Made by a program: the position numbers and the translations under genes
The notes under the pieces: model-generated
What the model was told of the DNA's origin: nothing
Seen by the model: only the letters and a program-made list of their open reading frames with translations
Database searches by the model: none
Shown here: positions 9,773-18,195 of the stretch, one piece after another
How positions within the stretch are numbered: position 1 is the stretch's first letter
Layout: each line of letters starts with the position of its first letter
Assembly: GCF_003113895.1 (NCBI RefSeq)
Contig: NZ_BDUD01000001.1
Location: forward strand, 7,083,508-7,147,507
DNA length: 64,000 nt
From: Nostoc commune NIES-4072
GTDB taxonomy: Bacteria; Cyanobacteriota; Cyanobacteriia; Cyanobacteriales; Nostocaceae
Direction: 5' to 3'

Positions 9773-10744
9773 TTAATAAAGGCGGCTCAGTGTGAACTCA
9801 GCTATATTAATCAATGCCTGGTGGGATTCTGAAGGTGGGAGAACTGCAAGATGTTCAATTGCTAGCTTCGCATGGTGAGCAGCTAACTCTCGCGCCTGCT
9901 GTATGCCTTGACTATCTTGAATTAGTGCTAGTGCTTGCTCTAAATCCCCTTCTTGAGCAAACTCTCGCTCAATTAGCACTTCTAAGGATGGTTTTTGGGC
10001 TAAAGCAAATAAAACGGGTGCAGTCAGATTACCACTTTTAAGATCCGACCCCACTGGTTTACCCAAGGTATCTGTTGTACTGGTGAAATCTAAAATGTCG
10101 TCAACAATTTGAAATGCTATACCAAAATGACGACCGTAGCTATATAGATGCTCAACAGTTTCTCGCGAAACTTCACTAAGTAACCCAGCAGCTTTAGAAC
10201 TGTTAGCGATTAATGAAGCTGTTTTGTAATAACTCTTTTGAAGATAAGTTTCAATAGAGATGCTAGCATCAAAACGATTCAGTCCCTGCTGAATCTCCCC
10301 AGTAGCCAGATCCATAATGACTTCTGAGAGGAGTTTTACTACCTCCAAATTGTCCAAGTTTGCTAAATACCAAGACGATTGGGCAAAAAGAAAATCTCCT
10401 GCTAGTATGGCAATGCGATTACCGAACAAACTATGAACGGTAGGAACGCCTCGCCTCACATCTGATTCATCTACCACATCGTCATGTACCAAGCTAGCTG
10501 TGTGAATCATTTCTGTAATCTCAGCTAAACGGCGATGACGCGGCGTGATGTCTTGTTCTAACATTGTTGCCCGCGATATTAGCAGGACAATTGCTGGTCT
10601 GATACGCTTTCCCCCAGCACCGAATAAATGTTCGGCTGCTGCAAACAGAATGGGGTGGCGATTTCCAACTAGCTGTTTTAGGTTATCTGCTAGTAGTCGC
10701 AGGTCTGCTTCCACAGGGGTAAACAGGGAGGTGGCTGGGGTCAT
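9773..10744 (-). CDS. sds: Polyprenyl (solanesyl) diphosphate synthase
   Basis: 323 residues, the usual length for a trans-prenyltransferase. Both Asp-rich motifs are present: DDVVDESD (about residue 84) and DDILDF (about 212). So are the GGKRIRPA region near the N-terminus and GDLKSGNLT-type Lys/Thr residues after the second motif. It condenses isopentenyl diphosphate onto allylic primers to make the long side chain of plastoquinone. In cyanobacteria this gene is normally annotated sds. The neighbourhood with murI and amiC matches other Nostoc-type genomes. No operon partner lies close on this strand. Confidence 0.9.
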   Translation of the reverse strand: MTPATSLFTPVEADLRLLADNLKQLVGNRHPILFAAAEHLFGAGGKRIRPAIVLLISRATMLEQDITPRHRRLAEITEMIHTASLVHDDVVDESDVRRGVPTVHSLFGNRIAILAGDFLFAQSSWYLANLDNLEVVKLLSEVIMDLATGEIQQGLNRFDASISIETYLQKSYYKTASLIANSSKAAGLLSEVSRETVEHLYSYGRHFGIAFQIVDDILDFTSTTDTLGKPVGSDLKSGNLTAPVLFALAQKPSLEVLIEREFAQEGDLEQALALIQDSQGIQQARELAAHHAKLAIEHLAVLPPSESHQALINIAEFTLSRLY

Positions 10745-11692
10745 GGATGGGCGGACTCTGACTTAGGTTACGAAAGTTTACATATCCTACACTCATTTTA
10801 AGATAACCCTGTGCCAGCGCAAAGTTTTCATAAGGTAATCCCATTTTCATGAGTCTATAGGTGATACTTGAGGTTAATAGTGTATTTGTCAATAAGCAAT
10901 TATGCTTAATTGTTGAAAACTTAGGTTTAAAAATAACTTTACACACGAGTTATAAGTACATGGGAATAAATATAAGCTTAAATTATAGTAAGTAGTTTCT
11001 CGGTACACCTTTACCGCCACAGTTCAAAATAAAAATTAAGCAATGTTCCCTATTGACAAAATGGATTTAACTAAAATGAGTCATCAACGAGTCAGACTAA
11101 ATTTATTCAGGACTGAAGTGTAGCTACTCAAAAAATTTGAAATTTAGCAGTCGAACAGGCTCAAAATTTAATGTCGTTGTGTTACGCTAAAATATAGGAA
11201 TTTTAAATTTTTCAGATATTCACACCCCAAAAGTAAGTCACCTAGTAGTTGATTTTACTGACTCGGTGATGTAGGTCTAAAATAATTAGTCGTAGTTTAA
11301 AATTAAGGAAATAATTCCTTTGATTTTTCCTACGATCCGCCAAACTCCTGGTTTGGAGCTATGCGATATCCCTATGGGAAGCCGCTACACGTCTTCAGCG
11401 CACGTTGAGCGCAAGCATTGCTCCTTTCACAGCAATGTGATCAAAAATAAAGCAGATCAAGTAGACCGCAAAGAATCATAGTTTTAGATTGCTTTTTAGC
11501 AATCTAACTGCTGTGGGATCTATGGTCTGCAAGAAGTCGTATTAGAGAAGAAATTATTTGTCTATAGAGAATTTTATCTCTATGGGTAATTTTACCATTA
11601 TGAAGCTACAGCCATCAAGATGCACTTGCTTGGCTGAGGTTCTACTAATTTTATGGAATTTTATATTCATTTAGAAAGGTGCTAGTAGAACA
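10745..11692. other. Long intergenic region with hairpins and repeat fragments
   Basis: Almost 950 bp without a convincing gene. It contains a 10-bp perfect stem with TTTT loop (TTAGATTGCT / AGCAATCTAA, 11484-11507), a second small hairpin (CTATAGAGA...TCTCTAT, about 11563-11586), and a repeat fragment near 11366-11415 (GAAGCCGCTACACGTC...GTTGAGCGCAAGC) of the Nostoc intergenic type. The hairpins lie 100-200 bp upstream of the small gene at 11693 and could belong to its leader or to an unrecognised small RNA. No known RNA family was identified. Confidence 0.45.
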
Positions 11693-11890
11693 ATGATTTG
11701 CGGAAGTATACCTATGATGATTTTTATTTTAGCGTCTGGATATTTGTTCACAGTCTACCTGTTACTAGCACTGGCAAAGCGAACAGGTACAAAGACTGTT
11801 GCTAGAAGTTTTTCTTCATCTACCGAAGGAAAACACAAGCAGGAGATATCAGTAAGGGCAAAGGTGACTGAAGCAGTTAATAGTCAGTAG
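11693..11890 (+). CDS. Small single-pass membrane protein
   Basis: A 65-residue frame with an N-terminal hydrophobic helix (MIFILASGYLFTVYLLLALA, about residues 9-28), a short basic flank (KRTGTK) and a polar Ser/Lys/Glu tail. An AAAGGTG sequence about 15 bases ahead of the start could serve as ribosome binding site. The composition is that of a real small membrane protein rather than a chance frame, but I know no family for it. The tail runs into repeat sequence, so the C-terminus may not be conserved. Confidence 0.42.
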   Translation: MICGSIPMMIFILASGYLFTVYLLLALAKRTGTKTVARSFSSSTEGKHKQEISVRAKVTEAVNSQ

Positions 11891-12054
11891 GGATTGGGCA
11901 TTGGGCATTGGGCATTGGGCATTGAAAAGAGGACTTGGGGACTCTTGAGAATTGGGGACAAGGGGAAACACTTGTTGCAAGTTCTGATTTAAGTCCCCTT
12001 GTCCCCTTGTCCCCTTGTCCCCTTGTCTCCACTGCCCCCTGCCCCCTGCCTCCT
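11891..12054. repeat. Tandem short repeats (TTGGGCA and CCCCTTGT units)
   Basis: Four copies of TTGGGCA (about 11894-11921) are followed by GGGGACAAGGGG. About 40 bp later come four copies of CCCCTTGT (about 11994-12026), partly complementary to the earlier G-rich block. Slippage-type microsatellite common between Nostoc genes. The frames that cross it on both strands are repeat artefacts. Confidence 0.8.
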
Positions 12055-12921
12055 TCAATGGAGTTGGGAAATAGCGGTATCAGTGAAGCAAACCTCTTCA
12101 ACCATTGGGGTATAACCTAGCCACTGCACTCCTGACTGGGAAAACTGTTTCGGACAACCGCTAACGGCGAAGCGAGTTGGCAGTGGGAGGTGGGTATTTT
12201 TTAAGCTTAATAAGTCTAACTCCTGGGCACAAGCTGCTACGACATGAACAGCTGGGTCAATCAGTTGGACATGGGAGGGGAGGAGCGATCGCAATACTGG
12301 TGTCAGGTGAGGATAATGGGTACAGCCGTGAACTAAGGTGTCAATTTCCTGCTCTAGTAAAGGCTCTAGATAGGCTCGTGCTACTTCGGCAGTGTAGGGG
12401 TCGTGAATCCGGTTTTGCTCGATGAGTGGCACAAACTCTGGACATCCAACTTGCCAGACTTGAACTTCAGGAGCAATTTCGATTATTGCGTGCTTATAAG
12501 CATTACTTTTCGCTGTAGCGGGAGTGGCAATTACACCAATCCGCTTTCCTTGCTGTACGGCAGCTTTTGCACCCGGTAGGATTACTCCCAAAATGGGTAT
12601 ATTGAATTCCTGACGCACGGTTTCAAGGGCCAGAGCAGAACTGGTGTTACAAGCCATAATTACCATTTTTACCTGCTGCTGTTGTAGCCAGGTAATAATT
12701 TCACGCGTGAATTGTAAAATTTCTGCTTGTGAACGAATTCCATAAGGAAGTCGGGCTGTATCCCCAAAGTAAATAATTGATTCATTGGGAAGTTGCCGAT
12801 ATAGTTGTCGTAGTACCGTCAGCCCACCCACACCACTGTCAAAGATGCCAATTGGGGCACGTTGGGGTTCTTGATCAGAAAAATTGTCAAGATTCGCTTC
12901 AAAGATCAAAGATGAATACAC
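12055..12921 (-). CDS. murI: Glutamate racemase
   Basis: 288 residues. Hallmarks: IGIFDSGVGGLTVL at about 22-35, catalytic Cys in MACNTSSA (about 91), and the second catalytic Cys in VHGCTHYPHL (about 199), with the expected spacing. It converts L- to D-glutamate for peptidoglycan. The start is a GTG at 12921, with about 20 residues before the conserved core. It lies downstream of two amidase genes on the same strand (131 bp gap), so a cell-wall gene group is likely, though the gap may hold its own promoter. Confidence 0.93.
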   Translation of the reverse strand: MYSSLIFEANLDNFSDQEPQRAPIGIFDSGVGGLTVLRQLYRQLPNESIIYFGDTARLPYGIRSQAEILQFTREIITWLQQQQVKMVIMACNTSSALALETVRQEFNIPILGVILPGAKAAVQQGKRIGVIATPATAKSNAYKHAIIEIAPEVQVWQVGCPEFVPLIEQNRIHDPYTAEVARAYLEPLLEQEIDTLVHGCTHYPHLTPVLRSLLPSHVQLIDPAVHVVAACAQELDLLSLKNTHLPLPTRFAVSGCPKQFSQSGVQWLGYTPMVEEVCFTDTAISQLH

Positions 12922-13052
12922 AGGCAGATATTAATTTGGTTTTGGGATTTAAAATACAGAATTTAGCAGACAATCTCCAATTTGACCACTAAATTCTGGA
13001 TGCCAAAGAAGTCTAAATACCACCTTTTAATTAGTCATTTTTACTATATTAA

Positions 13053-14948
13053 TTAGCGCTGTAAGTATTTTAAGATGCCACGAGCGATCGCTTCTGCCAT
13101 CTGATTTTGATACTCTGATGTTCCCAATCTGGGATTGTCTTCTCGACCAGTCATATAACCTGTTTCTACTAAAATCGAGGGCATAGAGCTTTTTCTGAGG
13201 ACGTAGAATCTGGCTTTGCGGGTTCCCCGGTCTTTGATTGTGCTGATGTTCTGGAGGATGGTTTTGCGAACTACTTCAGCCAGAGCATAACCACTATCGT
13301 AATAATATACTTCTAACCCATTAACATCAGGACGATTATCAACCGAATTAGCGTGAATGCTGACAAAGGCAGTCGCATTAACTCGCTCGGCTATTTCTAC
13401 CCGTCCCTGAAGTTCTACAAAAAAGTCAGCATCCCGTGTGAGTACTGCCTGTACACCATTTTGCTCTAAAATTGCTGCTACCCTTTTACCAATAGGCAGG
13501 ATTACGTCCTTTTCTAAAAGTCCGCCTAGACCTGGGGCACCTGAATCTTTTCCACCATGTCCTGGGTCAATCACAACTAGTAATTTCCCTCTGGGAACTG
13601 AGGGGCGCGGCTGTGGCTGGGAGATAGGACGGGGATTATCTGTGGGGTTTGGGAATTGACTTAGATTTGGCGATGGCAGAGGAGGTAAAGCAATAGGAGG
13701 TGTGACGCTACCAGAGCGTTGTAATTCTAAAGCCAAAAGCTGGTCGCCAACTTGATTGAGTTCTCCAATTTGTACTCCGGCTGCTGGTTGAATTAAGACG
13801 ACGACAGTATTAGATTCTTGTGGTTGCAGACGAACTCGCAGGATAGGGCTATTAGCATTAAAATTCGGGCCTGTAACTCTGGGGGCTAACCGAGCATTGT
13901 TGATGGTAATACGGAACAGACCAGAAGTTCTATCCCAGCCTCCTGTAGCAGATAAAGCTTGGTCGCCTCTAATCAGCAGTTGTGTGCCATTACCTGCCAA
14001 TTGCACAGACTGAATGGTAGCAGGTGAAGTGTTAGTAGATGGTATTGGGCGTGAAGTATTACCTCCAGGCAACTGGGCAATACCACGACTGGGCAGAACC
14101 ACAAAACCACCAATACTGCTAGTTGTTGCTCGCCAATTTTGACTATTTTCGTCCACCTGTAAAGTTATGCGAACAACAGATGGGCTTGTTTGTAGTTGGC
14201 TGAACTGAATGCGGTTGACACCATAGCGATTAATCGGCAAATCGCGCTGCCCTAGATTTGGTGATAAAGTAGCGCCAGTAATATCGATGTTAACTGCCCT
14301 TTGGTCGTTGCTACGATTTACCTGAATCTGAGGATTACCACCATTGGTGCGGATGAAAAAACCATCGCCTGTGACTTGTAAGTTCTCAATTTGAGTAACT
14401 CTGGCGGCAAGTATTCCGTTTTTAGGCGGATTGACAGAGCTTGGTGTCACCACGTTATAAATATTTCTTGGGGGGAACAGTGGTGGAGATGTTTTCGGTG
14501 AAGTCTCTGTTGCTATGGCTTGTTCTTGTTGCCCCCCAGTATTTGAGGGTACATTCTCAGCTACTGGCGCAGGTAATTGTACCATCCAGCGATCGCCAGT
14601 TGTGCCAACAAATTGTACTCCCTTGGGGTCAAGAGTATAACCAGGAGTCAGTTCAACGACTATGCGCGTTGTTTGTTCGTCAAACTGCCCAACACGGATA
14701 GCGCGGATTGCACCGCCCACCTGTTGGGTTAACTGCGGACGCCCAAATGTGGTTCCTGGCAAATCAATTACTAAACGAGTGGGGTTAAAAATTAATTGTG
14801 CTTGGGGTTGAACATCCCCTGAAGTATTAAATTCCAGACGATTTTGGTTGGTATCAAAACGCCAAGATTGGAGTCTCGCGGCCATTGCCGGCGACGACAG
14901 CATGAAGATAGTTCCAATAGTACTGGATAGTAACCAGTGTAATTTCAC
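13053..14948 (-). CDS. amiC2: N-acetylmuramoyl-L-alanine amidase with AMIN domains (AmiC type, copy 2)
   Basis: 631 residues from a GTG at 14948 preceded by GGAGAAAGG. There is a signal peptide (LLSSTIGTIFMLSSPAMA), then two AMIN domains (about 25-120 and 190-400) that bind septal peptidoglycan, a Pro-rich linker, and an Amidase_3 domain (about 450-630). The catalytic zinc ligands sit in VIDPGHGGKDSGA and SIHANS, and the catalytic Glu in ILVETGYMTG. In filamentous cyanobacteria such amidases drill the septal nanopore array used for cell-cell exchange. A close paralogue lies immediately upstream on the same strand, and even the leader sequences match. The reading frame stays open through the leader. 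The copy number in the symbol follows the Anabaena gene order and is tentative. Confidence 0.85.
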   Translation of the reverse strand: MKLHWLLSSTIGTIFMLSSPAMAARLQSWRFDTNQNRLEFNTSGDVQPQAQLIFNPTRLVIDLPGTTFGRPQLTQQVGGAIRAIRVGQFDEQTTRIVVELTPGYTLDPKGVQFVGTTGDRWMVQLPAPVAENVPSNTGGQQEQAIATETSPKTSPPLFPPRNIYNVVTPSSVNPPKNGILAARVTQIENLQVTGDGFFIRTNGGNPQIQVNRSNDQRAVNIDITGATLSPNLGQRDLPINRYGVNRIQFSQLQTSPSVVRITLQVDENSQNWRATTSSIGGFVVLPSRGIAQLPGGNTSRPIPSTNTSPATIQSVQLAGNGTQLLIRGDQALSATGGWDRTSGLFRITINNARLAPRVTGPNFNANSPILRVRLQPQESNTVVVLIQPAAGVQIGELNQVGDQLLALELQRSGSVTPPIALPPLPSPNLSQFPNPTDNPRPISQPQPRPSVPRGKLLVVIDPGHGGKDSGAPGLGGLLEKDVILPIGKRVAAILEQNGVQAVLTRDADFFVELQGRVEIAERVNATAFVSIHANSVDNRPDVNGLEVYYYDSGYALAEVVRKTILQNISTIKDRGTRKARFYVLRKSSMPSILVETGYMTGREDNPRLGTSEYQNQMAEAIARGILKYLQR

Positions 14949-15075
14949 AGTCCTTTCTCCTAATTCACATTCATGGGAGCCGTCAGCCCCTTTGGGGAAG
15001 TCAAAAGTTAAAAATTTACCAAGCCCATAAATAAATTTATTTGCTCTGTACCTTTTGATTTCTGGTCAACATCTC
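14949..15075 (-). promoter_or_regulatory. Amidase leader, duplicated copy A
   Basis: About 125 bp upstream of the GTG start match, almost base for base, the same region before the other amidase (17528-17655). Read on the coding strand it contains TTCCCCAAAGGGGC (hairpin-forming) followed by GGGGCTGACGGCTCCC and the GGAGAAAGG ribosome binding site. The identity suggests the tandem duplication included the promoter/leader, or that the leader is kept by selection or conversion. It is also open in frame with the gene (DFPKGADGSHE...), so an upstream translation start cannot be ruled out. Confidence 0.55.
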
Positions 15076-15322
15076 AACATATTGGCAAATCCTCACACCG
15101 TCACCGCGCATACTTGAGTTTTACGCTGTTATTAAGACACAGCTAATGGCGTAAAATATAGCACGCTCCTCTGATTTTGCCATGCCATGAGCCTATATAA
15201 ATTTGACTGTCAATTTTAGATTTTAGATTCCTAATTTTAGATTTTTTGATTTTTGGTTGATGGTGGACTATCGCTTTGATACACTAACACTCCTTGTGGT
15301 ATGAAATAATTCCATTATCAAT

Positions 15323-15413
15323 AGGACTTACGCAAAAATTGCTAAAAAGCTTAATTTCTCGAACCGCCAAGACGCCAAGAGCGCCGAGAATTCGTAGAGT
15401 GTGCGTAAGTCCT
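15323..15413. repeat. MITE-like palindromic element, 12-bp terminal inverted repeats
   Basis: AGGACTTACGCA (15323-15334) and TGCGTAAGTCCT (15402-15413) are perfect inverted ends around a 67-bp core. The core includes GAACCGCCAAGACGCCAAGA, a motif that recurs at about 26821 in front of glcF. No coding capacity. Typical of non-autonomous repeat elements of Nostoc genomes. Confidence 0.7.
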
Positions 15414-15634
15414 AATCAAAAATTTAAAATTCTCAACCCCCATCCCTTTATCAGTGGGGTTAATCCAAAATCCAAAATCCAAAATCCAAAATGGCTTGGC
15501 TTGCAAATCATCAGATGACAATAACAAAGAAGCTACTCCTATCCCGCCGCAAAAATACTTAAATTGTTTACTACTAAATCGGATAAAAATGGTAAAGATT
15601 AGATGTATTTACTCAATAATTTCGACTAAATTAC
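15414..15634. repeat. Tandem TCCAAAA repeats and empty spacer
   Basis: Four tandem copies of TCCAAAA (about 15464-15492) followed by AT-rich spacer up to the end of the next amidase gene. Frames across it are short and low-complexity; no gene called. Confidence 0.6.
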
Positions 15635-17527
15635 TTATCTTCTCTTTAGATACTGAAGAACGCCACGAGCGATCGCTTCTGCCATTTGATTTTGGTAAGC
15701 TGAGGTTCTGAGCCTAGCCATATCCTGTCGACCAGTCATATAACCTGTTTCCACGAGGATAGAAGGCATAGAACTTTTTCTGAGGACATAAAATCTGGCT
15801 CGCCGCACTCCCCTGTCTTTGATAGTACTAATGCTTTGAAGAATGCTACTGCGGACAATACGAGCTAGATCCAGACCGCTATCGTAATAATAGACTTCTA
15901 AGCCATTAACATCGGGACGACTCGCACCTGCGGAGTTAGCGTGAATGCTAACAAACACATCAGCATTAGCTCGCTCTGCTAATTGCACCCGTCCTGGAAG
16001 GGTAACAAAATAGTCAGAATCCCTGGTCATAATTACTTGTACGCCATGTTGCTGCAAAATCTCAGCAAGTTTCTTACCAATAGGCAAGATAACATCCTTT
16101 TCGCGTGCCCCCCCAATGCCAAGCGCTCCAGAATCTTTGCCACCATGTCCTGGGTCAATAATCACTACCACTCGCCCATTGGTAACTCGACGCAGTGGTT
16201 GTGTTAGTGGCTGGGAATTGGGATTGTTTGGGTCTGGGAATGGTCCCCGGTTTGGTGGTGGTAGCCCAGGTAAAGCAAAGGGGGGTCTTCCAGGGAGGGC
16301 AACAACTCGCCGAGAACCTTGTATTGGAACTAAAAGCTGGTCGCCAATCTGCTGGGGTTGCCCAAGTTGCACTCCGGCTGCTGGTTGAACTAAAACAACG
16401 ACTGTGTTGGGTTGTTGGGGTTGCAGACGTACCCGAAGAATGGGGCTATTGGGAGCAAAAGTCGGGCCTGTAACTCTCTGAGCTAACTTGGCATTGGTAA
16501 TTGTAACGCGGAACACACCTAAGGATCTATCCCAGGTTCCAGTGGCAGATAAAGTTTGGTCGCCTCTAATTAGCAGTTGTCTGTTATTATCAGCCAGTTG
16601 TACAGATTCAATTGTTGCTGGGGAGTTGTCGGCAGATGGTCTACTGAGAAAGGAGGGTGGTTGTGCCTGATTATCATAATTATTATTTCCAGGCAATCTG
16701 ACGACGCGACTAGGTAGAACTACTAATCCACCACTGTTACTATTAGTTGCTTGCCAATTAGGGCTATTTTTATCTACCCGCAAAGTCAGGCGAACGCCAG
16801 GAGGTTGGCTTTGTAGTTGGGTAAATTCAACGCGGCTAATACCATGTTTGTTAACGGGGATATTATTCTGTTGCGTCAGACGTGGTGATAAAGATGCGTT
16901 AGAGATATCCATGAAGATGGTAGCGCGATCGCGGCTCCGAATTACCCGAATCGGAGAATTACCACCACCACTGGTGCGAATGAACAACCCATCACCTGTT
17001 ACTTGTAAGTTCTCAATTTGAGTCGCCCCTCGTATAGTAGTGGCAACCCTTGAAATACTAGGTTGAGGTTCAGAGTCTGGGGTAACAACAGTGTAGGCAC
17101 TTCTGGGAGATAAAGGGGGAGATGAGGCTACTCTATCCACTTCTGGTCTAGGTAATTGCACCGTCCAGCGATCGCCAGTTGTACCTACAAATTGCACTCG
17201 TTTGGGGTCTAAAGTATAGCCAGGAGTCAGTTCCACAACTATACGGGTTGTTTCTGTATCAAACTGTCCAACCCGGATCGAGCGAATTCCACCGCCCACC
17301 TGTTGGGTTAGCTGCGGACGCCCAAATGTGGTTCCTGGCAAATCAATTACCAGCCGAGTTGGATTGAAAATTAGTTGTGCCTGGGGTTGAACTGCTCCTA
17401 CAGTATTAATTTCCAGCCTGTTTTGATTGGCATCAAAGCGCCAAGATTCAAGTCTCGCAGCCATTACCGGCGACGATAGCATGAAGATAGTTCCAATAGT
17501 GCTGGGTAGTAACCAATGTAATTTCAC
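15635..17527 (-). CDS. amiC1: N-acetylmuramoyl-L-alanine amidase with AMIN domains (AmiC type, copy 1)
   Basis: 630 residues from the GTG at 17527, chosen because it aligns exactly with the start of the paralogue and has GGAGAAAG ahead of it. The frame is open to 17590 and could start there with MTFDFPEG. Same plan as its neighbour: signal peptide ending SSPVMA, two AMIN domains, Pro-rich linker (PPFALPGLPPPNRG), and a C-terminal Amidase_3 domain with DPGHGGKDSGALG, SIHANS and ILVETGYMTG. The two proteins are alike throughout, diverging most in the linker and in the Gln/Asn-rich inserts of the second AMIN domain. Expected to act in the periplasm at septa, on nanopore formation and cell communication. 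Confidence 0.86.
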   Translation of the reverse strand: MKLHWLLPSTIGTIFMLSSPVMAARLESWRFDANQNRLEINTVGAVQPQAQLIFNPTRLVIDLPGTTFGRPQLTQQVGGGIRSIRVGQFDTETTRIVVELTPGYTLDPKRVQFVGTTGDRWTVQLPRPEVDRVASSPPLSPRSAYTVVTPDSEPQPSISRVATTIRGATQIENLQVTGDGLFIRTSGGGNSPIRVIRSRDRATIFMDISNASLSPRLTQQNNIPVNKHGISRVEFTQLQSQPPGVRLTLRVDKNSPNWQATNSNSGGLVVLPSRVVRLPGNNNYDNQAQPPSFLSRPSADNSPATIESVQLADNNRQLLIRGDQTLSATGTWDRSLGVFRVTITNAKLAQRVTGPTFAPNSPILRVRLQPQQPNTVVVLVQPAAGVQLGQPQQIGDQLLVPIQGSRRVVALPGRPPFALPGLPPPNRGPFPDPNNPNSQPLTQPLRRVTNGRVVVIIDPGHGGKDSGALGIGGAREKDVILPIGKKLAEILQQHGVQVIMTRDSDYFVTLPGRVQLAERANADVFVSIHANSAGASRPDVNGLEVYYYDSGLDLARIVRSSILQSISTIKDRGVRRARFYVLRKSSMPSILVETGYMTGRQDMARLRTSAYQNQMAEAIARGVLQYLKRR

Positions 17528-17655
17528 AGTTCTTTCTCCTAATTCACGTTCATGGGAGCCGTCAGCCCCTTCCGGGAAGTCAAAAGTCAAAAGTCAAAAA
17601 TTTACCAAGCCCATGAATAAATTTATTTGCTCTGTACCTTTTTATTTCTGGTCAA
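17528..17655 (-). promoter_or_regulatory. Amidase leader, duplicated copy B
   Basis: Counterpart of 14949-15075. On the coding strand, CTTCCCGGAAGGGGC replaces CTTCCCCAAAGGGGC. The changed bases fall in the hairpin, the rest (GGGGCTGACGGCTCCCATGA) is unchanged, and the upstream AATAAATTTATT block is also shared. Confidence 0.5.
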
Positions 17656-18195
17656 TATCTCAACTCATTGGTAAATCATCACACTGTCACCACCTAAACT
17701 TGACCTCTGATGCCTTTTCTGATTTTTTCAGATGGTATAAAGACGCGCTTAAATCAGTCACCAGGTTTCATATTGGGTCTAAATCCCCATGTGAAATTTT
17801 CCACCTTTAGAGGTAGGAATTCTGACTCCGAAGGAAGCTAGAAAACTAATAACTGATAACCGTTCACTGATAACTGTTTTTTGTTTTTCGCCATCAATGT
17901 ACTAAATAGATAATTCCCATTCCTTTGAGAGGATCTAGCAAAATTTATGGGTGTTACTCCCCAATTACCTAAAAAATTTTCAAATAAAGGCTTACAAGCC
18001 AAGGGAAACTGGAAATAAATAACATTCCGAATGGTGGTAGAAATTATAAACAGACGATTATTTTACAATCAGACGGGACGGAAATTTAGGAAGAGAAGTT
18101 TCCACTGCGTAATTGGGCATGAGGGGGATGAGGGAGATGAGGAGGACGAGGGAGAATTATTGAATAAGTTTCTCCCCATTCCCCATTCCCAAAGA
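17656..18195. other. Intergenic with low-complexity repeats
   Basis: No gene seen. A purine-rich GAGGGGGATGAGGGAGATGAGG block near 18120-18155 and CCCCATTCCCCATTCCC near 18174 are the usual Nostoc low-complexity spacer. The short forward frame over this block is rejected. Promoters for amiC1 lie at the left end. Confidence 0.45.
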
